From positions 6,696,001-6,760,000 of the forward strand of contig NZ_CP113264.1 in the NCBI RefSeq assembly GCF_026642255.1: DNA of 64,000 nucleotides. Direction: 5' to 3'. Under the pieces are notes generated by a model. That model was not told the origin of the DNA. It saw only the letters and a list, made by a program, of their open reading frames with translations, and searched no databases. The position numbers and the translations under genes were made by a program. Position 1 is the first letter of the stretch; each line of letters opens with the position of its first letter. This document shows, piece after piece, positions 57,068 through 64,000 of the stretch. This DNA comes from Streptomonospora nanhaiensis (lineage in GTDB: Bacteria > Actinomycetota > Actinomycetes > Streptosporangiales > Streptosporangiaceae).

Positions 57068-59650
57068 TCACAGCAGCGTCACGGGACGCAGGGAGTTGGC
57101 CTTGTCGATCAGCTCGTACCGCCCCGAGGCGGCGGTGGACCGCTGGGCGAGCGCACGGTAGCGCCGCTCCAGGTTGGTCCGCACCCCCTTCTCGGTGAAC
57201 GGGCCGTCGAGCAGCCTTCCGCCGCCGGGTGCGGCGCCCCCTCCGTCGAGCCACACCAGGGCGGACTCCAGGACGCGCGCGGCCAGCCGGTCGGCTGATT
57301 CGCTGTCCAGGCCGATGCGCTCCAGGCGCCGTCCGGCCTCGACGAAGTCGGCGGCGCCCGTCCCGGGGTGCCGGGCGGAGAGCACGGCGATCAGCGCGGT
57401 CTGGGCGTGGACGTGGAGGCTGGACATCTCCGGGACCCTGTCCAGGACGGCGACGGCGGCGTCCCGGTCGCCCTGGGCGAGGCGGACGCGGGCCAGGCCG
57501 AACGCGGCGCTGACGAAGGAGTGGTCGGTGTTCCAGACCGTCCGGTACTGGTGGGCCGCGGTGTCGAGCTCACCGGTCCGCTCGCAGGCGAGCGCCAGCC
57601 CGAGCTTGGGCGCGGCCTCCCCCGGGAGGTGGTCGTACAGCTCGTCGAAGTGGTCGCGGGCATCGCGGAACCGGGCGGTGCTCAGTTCGGCGACCGCCAG
57701 GTACCACATGGTGCGCCAGTCCCCGGGGACGGCCTCGCTGAACTTCTGGAGGGCGTCCACCGCCTCGCCCTGCCGGCCGAGCGTGATGAGCGCGCGGGCC
57801 AGCATCAGCAGGGTCTCGGGGGTGGGCGCGGGCATCGCGCGCAGTGCGGGGACAAGCTCCTCCGGGGGAAGGGCCCGGAACCCCCGCAGGTGCTGGGACG
57901 CCGGGTCGCCCCGGTCGACGAGGGGCGTGGGCAGCAGGGCGGCCGCGTCGGTGGGGGCGGGCGGCGCGAGCATGCGGTCGGCGTCGTGCGCGCCGACGCC
58001 GCTGCGGGTGCTGAAGTTCTCGCCGCCGAACAGGGTGGAGGGCGCCGGGTGCGGGGTCCCCTCCAGCTCGGACAGGACCTCGCGCAGGACGCCGGTGAGC
58101 TGGTCGGCCATGTCGCCCGCGTCGTGGAAGCGGAGTTCGAGCTCGCTGTGGACGGAGCGGCGCAGGAGCCGGTCGTACGACTCGAAGCGCTGGAGCAGCG
58201 GCACGGTCTCGCGCGGGGGGATGCTGTGCGGGTACTCGCGCATGAAGCTGAAGCGGAAGCTGAGCACGGCCAGCGCGCGGCCCACCGAGTACAGGTCGGC
58301 GCTGACGGTGGGGCCGGGGCCGCGCAGCTCGTCCTCGGTCACGCGGTAGCCGGGGGTCGTGTACACGGGGCTGACGGTGTCGTCCATGCGCCGAACGCCG
58401 CCGAGGTCGATGAGCTTGATCTGCTCCTCGCTCTGGATGACGTTGTCGGGCTTGAAGTCGCAGTACAGCAGGCCCCTGGAGTGCAGGTAGCCGAGGGCCC
58501 GCAGGGCCTCCAGGCCGTAGGCGATGACCTGGTCGACGGGGAGCACGGCGTCGGGGTCGTCCTCGCGGCGCTCTATGAGCAGTTCGCGCAGGGACTTGCC
58601 CCCGACGTACTCCATGACGATGTGCCCGCCGGGGATCCCGGTACGCGGGTCGGGGTGCTGCGAGAAGTTGATGATCTTGACGATGTTGGGGTGCTCGACC
58701 TCGGACAGGAACGCCCGTTCCGCGGCGGCCGCCTTGTGCGCCTCGGCGTCACCGGAGTTGAGCAGGCCCTTGAGGACGACCCACCGGTCGTTGACGTTGC
58801 GGTCGCGGGCCAGGTAGATCCAGCCGAGGCCGCCGTGGGCGAGGCAGCCGAGCACCTCGTACTGGCCGCCGACCCTGTCCCCGGGGGAGAGCTTGGGGGT
58901 GAACGAGAACTGGGTGCCGCACTTGCGGCAGAAGCCCTCGGTGCGGCCCGGCTGCTCGCCCCTGCTGCGGCCGACCTTCTCGCCGCAGTTGCCGCAGAAG
59001 CGGTTCTTCTCCGAGACGACCGGGTTCCGCATGACGGCCTCGGAGGGGTCCCGGTAGGGCACCGGGGGCACCATGACCATGCCCATGCCGAGCATGCCCC
59101 GGGAGGAGCCCCGGCGGCCGGAGCGCCCGGTGCCCGGGCCGTCGGACCCCGGGCCGACCGTGCCGGAGATGCTGCCGGGACCGGACCGCCCGGAGAGCTT
59201 GACGTTGCCGGAGAGCGTGCGGGAGTTGGCGGGGCCGCCGCCGGAGGAGGGGGTCGAGGAGGACCACGGGTCGGGGGCCTCGCCAGGCGGGGTCCCCACG
59301 GGCGACGGCCGGGGGCCGGAGCCCTGCCGCCGGCCCTTCCCCGGCCCCTGGTCCCCGGCGCCGGACGCGGCCCTCGGCCCGGTCCCGCCGGGGGGCGCGA
59401 AGGACCGCTGCGGACCGGAGCCCGGCGGGGGCGGACCGCCGAACGCGGGACCGGGCCCGGTCCCGGCGCGGGGCGCGCCGAACGCCCCGGGGGCGTCCGA
59501 CGGCCGCGGAGCGCCTCCCGGGGAGGGTGCGCCGGATGCCGGAGGCGCGGTCGTCCCGGTGGGTCGCTCCTCCACCGGGGCCAGGCCGCACACACCACAG
59601 AAGCCGTCCTCGATCCGGCCGTGGCAGCCGGGGGCCGTGCACTTGGTCAT
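57068..59650 (-). CDS. pknG: PknG-like Ser/Thr protein kinase with zinc ribbons and TPR domain
   Basis: 860 residues (mycobacterial PknG is 750). Order: N-terminal ribbon (Cys4 to Cys21, DGFCGVCG), a ~180-residue Gly/Pro/Ser-rich linker, a second ribbon/rubredoxin-like site (Cys219/Cys222 and Cys241/Cys244), kinase domain (~264-540) and TPR-like repeats to the end. The kinase is PknG type: catalytic Lys294 (WVVLKGLL), the non-RD loop LLYCDFKPDNVI with Asp398 and DLG at 415-417. In mycobacteria and corynebacteria PknG phosphorylates the FHA protein GarA/OdhI and controls 2-oxoglutarate dehydrogenase. The operon also encodes an FHA protein, a phosphatase and the GlnX/GlnH sensor. ATG overlaps the upstream stop. 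Confidence 0.94.
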   Translation of the reverse strand: MTKCTAPGCHGRIEDGFCGVCGLAPVEERPTGTTAPPASGAPSPGGAPRPSDAPGAFGAPRAGTGPGPAFGGPPPPGSGPQRSFAPPGGTGPRAASGAGDQGPGKGRRQGSGPRPSPVGTPPGEAPDPWSSSTPSSGGGPANSRTLSGNVKLSGRSGPGSISGTVGPGSDGPGTGRSGRRGSSRGMLGMGMVMVPPVPYRDPSEAVMRNPVVSEKNRFCGNCGEKVGRSRGEQPGRTEGFCRKCGTQFSFTPKLSPGDRVGGQYEVLGCLAHGGLGWIYLARDRNVNDRWVVLKGLLNSGDAEAHKAAAAERAFLSEVEHPNIVKIINFSQHPDPRTGIPGGHIVMEYVGGKSLRELLIERREDDPDAVLPVDQVIAYGLEALRALGYLHSRGLLYCDFKPDNVIQSEEQIKLIDLGGVRRMDDTVSPVYTTPGYRVTEDELRGPGPTVSADLYSVGRALAVLSFRFSFMREYPHSIPPRETVPLLQRFESYDRLLRRSVHSELELRFHDAGDMADQLTGVLREVLSELEGTPHPAPSTLFGGENFSTRSGVGAHDADRMLAPPAPTDAAALLPTPLVDRGDPASQHLRGFRALPPEELVPALRAMPAPTPETLLMLARALITLGRQGEAVDALQKFSEAVPGDWRTMWYLAVAELSTARFRDARDHFDELYDHLPGEAAPKLGLALACERTGELDTAAHQYRTVWNTDHSFVSAAFGLARVRLAQGDRDAAVAVLDRVPEMSSLHVHAQTALIAVLSARHPGTGAADFVEAGRRLERIGLDSESADRLAARVLESALVWLDGGGAAPGGGRLLDGPFTEKGVRTNLERRYRALAQRSTAASGRYELIDKANSLRPVTLL

Positions 59651-60906
59651 CTGCTCACACCACCATCGCTCTCGCCGTCTGACGCGCCCGTGCCCGGTGT
59701 GGTTCTGTCCCCGGGCGTTTCGGTTCCGCCGAGTTCGTGGAGCGCCCGGAGGTAGGACGACAGGAAGACCGTGGCGGCGCGCAGGTCGCAGGGGGCCGTC
59801 CACAGTTCCGCGTGGGCCCGGGCGTGGAGTTCGGCCAGGCGCTCGTCCTCGGCGAGCCCCAGCCGCGCCGCGCGGGCGCGGAAGGCGTCCAGGCGCCCGC
59901 GCAGCTCGGCACGGCGCTCCATGAGCCCGGCGAGGTCCTCCTCGCGGTCGCGCGCGTCGTCGGCGGCCTCGTGGACGGCGCGCTGGAGTTCTCCCAGCCG
60001 CGTGCCGAGTTCGCGCCAGCGCCCCCGGGCGCGCAGGGAGTCCATCTCGCCGATGCCCGCCCGCAGTCCCGGCACCGGGTCCGGGACCTCGACCGCGGCG
60101 GGCGAGGAGACCTTGGCGACGACCCGGGCGCGGAGCCCGCGGGCGCGTGCGACGGCCTCCTCGACGCCGTCGATGGCGGAGCCGAGCCGCTCGACGCTCT
60201 CGGTGTAGGAGTCGCGCATGCGCAGGGCGTCGCGGAGTTCGCCGCGCACGCGCTCCAGGGCCTGGCGCAGGTGGTCGAGGGCGGAGGTGTCGACGCGCCC
60301 GTCCCCGACCAGTGAGAGGGGGTCGGTGCGGACCGTGGCGCCCACGGCGGCGAGGTCGGCCCGGAGGGCCTCGTACTCGTCCTCGTCGAGTTCGACCATG
60401 TCGGAGAGGGTGCCGATCTCCTGCCACATCGCGTCGAGTTCGCCGAGCCTCGGGTGGAGCACGTCCCAGGCGGTCCCGACCTCCGAGATGACCCCGGTGG
60501 CCTCCTCGTAGGCGGCGGACATGCGGGCGACGGCGTCGGCGAGGGTCACCGTCTCCTCGTCGGCGTGGAGCAGTCCCCGCTCCCCGAGGGGCGTGTGCCG
60601 TGCGGGGAGCACCACCGAGGGCCCGTTGAGCAGGGCGGTCAGCGCGGCCTGCGCCCCGGGTCCCCCGCCGTCCGCGCGCAACCGGGCGGCCTCGTCCACC
60701 ACGAGGCGGAAGGCGTCGTAGACCGTCCACAGGGTGTGGACATGCGCGTCGGCGTGCTCCCAGCGCTCCCGGGTCCGGCCCTCGAGGGCCGCGCCCTTGA
60801 GGAGCTGGTGTCCGACGTGGGCGTCCAGGTCCGCGAGGTTGAGGGTGATCCGGTCGGCCTCCCCGCGCACGCGGTTGAGCTCGTGGTCGATGCCCTCCCA
60901 GCTCAT
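59647..60906 (-). CDS. Coiled-coil protein heading the PknG operon
   Basis: 419 residues, no recognised family. Almost entirely helical and charged, with extended coiled-coil predicted by eye at about 190-370 (RQALERVRGELRDALRMRDS, VERLGSAIDGVEEAVARARG, LAGLMERRAELRGRLDAFRA). No membrane helix or signal peptide. ATG at 60906 is preferred although its ribosome site is poor; GTG codons near 60954 could add about 15 residues and have GGGAG upstream. Overlaps pknG as ATGA, so it is made stoichiometrically with the kinase. Likely a scaffold or regulator of PknG. Confidence 0.8.
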   Translation of the reverse strand: MSWEGIDHELNRVRGEADRITLNLADLDAHVGHQLLKGAALEGRTRERWEHADAHVHTLWTVYDAFRLVVDEAARLRADGGGPGAQAALTALLNGPSVVLPARHTPLGERGLLHADEETVTLADAVARMSAAYEEATGVISEVGTAWDVLHPRLGELDAMWQEIGTLSDMVELDEDEYEALRADLAAVGATVRTDPLSLVGDGRVDTSALDHLRQALERVRGELRDALRMRDSYTESVERLGSAIDGVEEAVARARGLRARVVAKVSSPAAVEVPDPVPGLRAGIGEMDSLRARGRWRELGTRLGELQRAVHEAADDARDREEDLAGLMERRAELRGRLDAFRARAARLGLAEDERLAELHARAHAELWTAPCDLRAATVFLSSYLRALHELGGTETPGDRTTPGTGASDGESDGGVSR

Positions 60907-61320
60907 GGGCGGTATACCGGCCCCCGACGCACTCGCCACCTTCCGTACCACTCCCGTCAGTGCGCCCCGGCCCGCGTGTGCCCGAGCGGGAACGGTCGAT
61001 GTTCCTTTACCTGACACGAGTCTGGCGGGGAGGTCCGCGAACCACAAGAGAGTGCCCGCTTTACGGCCATGAACGGCCACTTCCTCACCCTTTGTGAACC
61101 AGACCACCGTGACGTGACAGACACCCTCCCATGCCGGTGCCACCGCTGTCGCCGCCCGCGGCGCCACAGCCGCCGGGGCGGGCCGCCCCGGCGCCCGCGT
61201 GCCCCGGCGGCCACGGCCCGGCGGACGGGGCGTGCGGTGGGGACCGCCGCCGGGCGGCGCGGGCGGAAGCGGGCGCGGGGACACGGCCGGTCCGGCCTTC
61301 TCGGGGCCGGGCCCGGGGCC
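60907..61320. other. Upstream region of the PknG operon, no gene seen
   Basis: 414 bases between the coiled-coil gene start and the stop of the ATPase gene, both on the minus strand. The half near the operon has AT-richer patches (around 60990-61010 and 61060-61095) that may hold its promoter, but I could not assign -35/-10 hexamers with confidence. The other half is extremely GC-rich and hairpin-prone (for example the CCGGGCCCGG centre near 61308), probably ending the ATPase transcript. Confidence 0.4.
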
Positions 61321-61893
61321 TCAGCGGCGCTCGGCCCGCGCCCCCGGGAGGCGGGGCGCCGTGCCCAGGACGTCCAGCACGAACCGCGCCCGCTCCGCGA
61401 CCGGGACACGCGGCAGCTCCACCAGCTCGTAGCCGTGCGCGGGGTAGGCCTCGGCCATCGCCCGATGGGTGCGCTCGGCCTCCTCCGGGGACTGGTGGCG
61501 CTCGGCGTCGCCGGTGAAGATCTCCGGCCACGGCGGGGCGACGAACACCCGGCGGTGGTAGCGGAACCGCCGGGCCGCCCGGTCGACGTGCGCGGGCACC
61601 GGGAGCCCGCGCAGCAGGAAGTAGCCGACCAGGTCGGGGACGCCCCGGTCGCAGAAGACCGGGCCCTCCCACGCGGAGGCCTCGCGGTGCGAGCGCATCT
61701 CCCAGGACAGCATCAGCTCGGCGAACAGATCGTCGTCGCGCCAGGCCAGGCCGGGACCGTCGATCTCCCGCTGGTCGCGGATGATCGCCCGTCCGGCCTC
61801 TACCGTGCGCGCGTGGCCGAGCGCGGCCAGGTGCTCGATCAGCGCGGTCTTCCCGGAGCCGGGGCCTCCGGTGACGACGACGAGGTGGTCCAT
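61321..61893 (-). CDS. P-loop AAA family ATPase (AAA_28-like)
   Basis: 190 residues. Walker A VVVTGGPGSGKTALIEHLAA at the very N-terminus; ARTVEAGRAIIRDQ, then FCDRGVPDLVGYFLLRGL (Walker B-like with DRG) and RRVFVAPPWPEIFTGDAERH follow the pattern of small AAA_28 ATPases/kinases. The family is thought to include nucleotide or small-molecule kinases and accessory NTPases, with no defined substrate. ATG at 61893; the upstream ATG of the long frame would add disordered Pro/Arg sequence. Probably monocistronic. Confidence 0.88.
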   Translation of the reverse strand: MDHLVVVTGGPGSGKTALIEHLAALGHARTVEAGRAIIRDQREIDGPGLAWRDDDLFAELMLSWEMRSHREASAWEGPVFCDRGVPDLVGYFLLRGLPVPAHVDRAARRFRYHRRVFVAPPWPEIFTGDAERHQSPEEAERTHRAMAEAYPAHGYELVELPRVPVAERARFVLDVLGTAPRLPGARAERR

Positions 61894-62373
61894 GGTTCTC
61901 CCTGGGTTGTCGGGCGGCCCCGGAAGGGCCGGATGCGGCTCGTGCCCCTCCGTCTCCGGCGCCTCCGGAGGAGCGGTCTCCGGCCCTCCGGGAGGCCCGG
62001 GGGCCGGACCACCGTGCGCGTGCGGCGGACCGCGGCGCGAACGGTGTGCGGGGCAGGACGGGGACGGCGTGCGGGACGGGTCCCCGGCGGCGCCGTGCCC
62101 GTGGGGACGCGGGGCCGCCGGTCGCGGTCCGGGACGGCGGGGAACCCGGAGGAGGCCGTGGGGCGGGGCCCGGGTCCTCCCGGCCGGCGCCGGGACGCGG
62201 TCCGTGGGTGCTTTCGGCCGGCCCGGCGCGTGCGCCGACCGCCGCGGGCGGTCGCCGGGCCCTCTCCCGCCGGGCGAGCGGCGGGGGCCGGCCCGGGTTC
62301 GGCCGTCCGGGCGCCCTCGGCGCAGCGGGGGCGCCCGGCGGACGCTGGCCCGGGACGACCCGCGGAACACGGC
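61894..62373. other. 480-base GC-rich gap, no gene seen
   Basis: Between the ATPase start and the glycosyltransferase stop. The GC content exceeds 80% in places, and the frames read through it give only low-complexity Pro/Arg/Gly sequence. Several short GC hairpins can form (around 61948-61985), which may terminate the glycosyltransferase transcript. No promoter was identified. Confidence 0.4.
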
Positions 62374-63546
62374 CTAGCGGGCCGGGAGCTCCGCCTCGAC
62401 CAGGTCGGCCGCGTACGCGGTGCCGCTCTCCTGGAGCCGGGCGCTGATGCCGGCCAGCCTCCGGGCGACCTCCGGGTCGGAGGCCAGTTCCAGCAGGGCC
62501 GAGCGGAGCGTGGCCGCGTCGGCGTCCGCCGTGTCGATCCTCCGGGCGACGCCGAGTTCCACCAGCCGGTCGGCGTTGTCGAACTGGTCGGTGGCCTGCG
62601 GGACCGCGATCATCGGCACCCCGCAGTACAGGCCCTCGTTGGAGCCCCCCATACCCGCGTGGGTGACGAACGCGTCGGCCCGGCGCAGGATGTCCAGCTG
62701 CGGCACCCAGGGGTGCGTCTCCACGTTGGCCGGGATCTCCCCCAGCTCCGCGGGGTCGACGAACTTGCCGATCTGGAGGACGACGTGCCAGCCCGGCAGG
62801 TCGCCGAAGGCCTTCAGGCACTCGCGGTAGAACCCGGGCAGGTTGGTGAACGCCGACCCCAGGGACACCAGCAGCACCTTCTCCGCGCCCGCCGGGCGCG
62901 TCCACCCGCCCTGGTCCGTCCGCGCGCCCAGGCAGGGGCCGACGAAGGTGACCGTGTCGGCGACGGTGTCCGCGTACGGCTGCATCTCGCGCGGGATCAG
63001 CGCCAGCGCGCGGTCCGGGCGCCCGGCGAACGAGGCGTGGTCCAGCCCGGTGACGCCGTTCTCCGCCAGCCAGGAGTCGAACCTGGCGAAGTGCTCGGCC
63101 GCCCCGGGCAGGGCGCGCAGCATCTCCATGACGGTGGCCCCGTGGTCGGCCCACGCCACGTAGGTGGGTGAGAGCTGCACGCTGGGGATGCCCCAGTTCT
63201 CACCGAGCACGCGGGCGGGGTACCCGGCGATGTCGTACAGGAAGAGGTCGGGGCGGTCGTCCTCGTAAGCGGCCCGGACGACGGGGAGCTGGGCCATCCC
63301 GTCCTCCAGGAAGACGTCCATCGCCCGGATCGGGTCCTCCGGCCAGTCGGCGTCGGCGACGGGCAGGGTCGTGGCGCAGGGGACGAGTTCGGCGCCGGCG
63401 CCGGTGATCAGGTCGGCCATCAGGGGGTCGTTGGCGTAGGTGACGCGGTGGCCGCGGGCCACCAGCTCCCGGATGATCTCCAGGCTGGGCAGGACGTGGC
63501 TGACGGCGGGAACGCCGACCATGGCGATGTGGGCGCGACGGGTCAT
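62374..63546 (-). CDS. Macrolide-type glycosyltransferase (GT1, OleD/Mgt-like)
   Basis: 390 residues, GT-B fold. The N-terminal acceptor domain starts AHIAMVGVPAVSHVLPSLEI with a catalytic-type His (SH), and the C-terminal donor domain has HPWVPQLDILRRADAFVTHA and GMGGSNEGLYCGVPMIAVPQ, then TDQFDNADRL, the UDP-sugar signature of the MGT subfamily that inactivates macrolides by glucosylation (Mgt, OleD). It probably confers tolerance to macrolides or glycosylates other phenolic or alcoholic compounds. ATG with GGAG nine bases upstream. It is preceded by a short leader ORF and a leaderless promoter, implying drug-inducible expression. Confidence 0.93.
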   Translation of the reverse strand: MTRRAHIAMVGVPAVSHVLPSLEIIRELVARGHRVTYANDPLMADLITGAGAELVPCATTLPVADADWPEDPIRAMDVFLEDGMAQLPVVRAAYEDDRPDLFLYDIAGYPARVLGENWGIPSVQLSPTYVAWADHGATVMEMLRALPGAAEHFARFDSWLAENGVTGLDHASFAGRPDRALALIPREMQPYADTVADTVTFVGPCLGARTDQGGWTRPAGAEKVLLVSLGSAFTNLPGFYRECLKAFGDLPGWHVVLQIGKFVDPAELGEIPANVETHPWVPQLDILRRADAFVTHAGMGGSNEGLYCGVPMIAVPQATDQFDNADRLVELGVARRIDTADADAATLRSALLELASDPEVARRLAGISARLQESGTAYAADLVEAELPAR

Positions 63547-63633
63547 CGCAGTGTCTCCGTATGCAGATGTCGGGTAGGGCTGTGGGGCCCCGGGACCGGG
63601 GCGGTGCGCGGCGGCGTCGCTCGACGCGGGCCT

Positions 63634-63660
63634 CTAGCCGTACATCTGAAGCATGTGCAT
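63634..63660 (-). CDS. Leader peptide ORF (MHMLQMYG)
   Basis: A nine-codon ORF, ATG to TAG, encoding MHMLQMYG. Its ATG is the first transcribed triplet predicted from the promoter at 63667-63696, so it is leaderless. It ends 87 bases before the glycosyltransferase ATG, and the gap contains two 6-bp hairpins (GCGTCG-AG-CGACGC and CCCCGG-TC-CCGGGG). Short peptides in this position control macrolide-resistance genes by ribosome stalling. Existence is supported by layout; function is inferred. Confidence 0.5.
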   Translation of the reverse strand: MHMLQMYG

Positions 63661-63666
63661 GGCGTG

Positions 63667-63696
63667 ATGCTATCCGTGGCGCTCTCCCGGCGACAA
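63667..63696 (-). promoter_or_regulatory. Promoter of the glycosyltransferase leader
   Basis: On the minus strand, -35 TTGTCG (63691-63696), an 18-base spacer and -10 TAGCAT (63667-63672) place the start six bases later, exactly at the leader ATG (63660). Confidence 0.6.
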
Positions 63697-63767
63697 GCCG
63701 TTTTCCCGGGGTCCTCCGGCCGTAGGATCGGGTCCCCGGCCCCGCTCCCGCACCCCTTGGAGGTCCC

Positions 63768-64000
63768 GTGCCCGCCTCGGTCCCCGGCCCCGCGCCGGTC
63801 GCACTCGTCATCTCCCTCCGGGTGCTCCCCGGCCGCCGGGAGGACTTCCTCGCCGGGATCTCCCGCAACGCGTCTGCGGCGGTGCGCGAGGAGCCCGGCT
63901 GCCTGCGCTTCGACGTGGTGCAGGACGGCGCCGACCCGGACGTCTTCCGGGTGTACGAGGTGTTCGCCGACCGGGAGGCCCTGCTCGCGCATCGCGGGAC
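63768..64000 (+). CDS. Antibiotic biosynthesis monooxygenase (ABM) domain protein, partial
   Basis: The window ends within this gene; 77 codons are visible from the GTG at 63768, which has GGAGG four to five bases upstream. ABM fold features: VALVISLRVLPGRREDFLAG, EEPGCLRFDVVQ, FRVYEVFADREALLAHRG. Members are small ferredoxin-like-fold proteins of about 95-110 residues, including cofactorless monooxygenases acting on quinones or heme. Divergent from the glycosyltransferase, with 107 bases between its start and the leader ORF. Confidence 0.85.
   Translation, partial: MPASVPGPAPVALVISLRVLPGRREDFLAGISRNASAAVREEPGCLRFDVVQDGADPDVFRVYEVFADREALLAHRG

Noticed and set aside
61894..62370. An N-terminal extension of the AAA ATPase reaching 62370
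   Set aside because: The added ~160 residues are Pro/Arg/Gly low complexity and Walker A sits naturally at the N-terminus from the ATG at 61893.

Overview
The window is GC-rich DNA (about 70-75% in most genes) with frequent GTG starts, four-base GTGA/ATGA overlaps, whiB/bld-era actinobacterial families (XRE with DUF5753, DUF397, BldC-like, PucR/CdaR, DUF6221, DUF6247, PknG/GlnH/GlnX) and proline/glycine-rich linkers. This points to a filamentous actinomycete; Nocardiopsis or a close relative is my best guess from gene content, but that is an inference and no rRNA marker is present. No tRNA, rRNA, CRISPR array, transposase or phage structural gene was seen.

Layout. 0-7.6 kb: a MarR regulator divergent from a complete Mrp-type Na+/H+ antiporter operon (A/B fusion, C, D, E, F, G). 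7.6-11.1 kb: aldehyde dehydrogenase plus DUF779 with their probable GAF/AcoR-like activator. 11.4-20 kb: a membrane protein, a PucR-like regulator, a GreA-like factor, a TetR, and a two-component system facing an ABC-2 exporter. 20.1-23.4 kb: two translationally coupled membrane Ser/Thr kinases. 23.5-29.5 kb: a DUF6247/HicB-like pair, a PrpB-like lyase, a GH64 glucanase lipoprotein, an SDR and a TetR. 29.6-32.9 kb: a DUF418 membrane protein and a DHA2 MFS exporter behind a MerR-type promoter, separated by a long inverted repeat. 32.9-36.4 kb: an AT-richer accessory island with an XRE/DUF5753 regulator, two DUF397 proteins and a divergent set of small proteins, including a BldC-like protein and a repeated Cys-rich protein. 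36.4-40.5 kb: 3-hydroxyisobutyryl-CoA hydrolase beside the stub of an acyl-CoA dehydrogenase, a TetR, and a beta-propeller/MoaD-like pair. 40.5-47 kb: a second DUF418 protein, an XRE regulator, a second two-component system and a zinc dehydrogenase; the segment is bounded by a 104-bp inverted repeat. 47-50.7 kb: an atypical zinc-finger SDR, IPP isomerase, a HAD hydrolase and DUF6221. 50.9-60.9 kb: a seven-gene signalling operon (coiled-coil protein, PknG, PP2C phosphatase, VWA, FHA, GlnX, GlnH). 61.3-64 kb: a P-loop ATPase, a macrolide-type glycosyltransferase preceded by a short leaderless leader ORF, and the start of an ABM monooxygenase.

How genes work together. The clearest integrated system is the GlnH-GlnX-PknG operon. 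In mycobacteria a lipoprotein binds Asp/Glu, a membrane protein relays the signal and PknG phosphorylates an FHA protein. Here the pathway is extended with a phosphatase, a von Willebrand A protein and an FHA protein; three of the proteins carry the same CxxCG zinc-ribbon module, suggesting a common docking or redox input. The Mrp operon supplies ion and pH homeostasis. The glycosyltransferase leader suggests antibiotic-inducible self-protection. Most regulators sit divergent to, or beside, a plausible target, with readable palindromes in the shared intergenic DNA.
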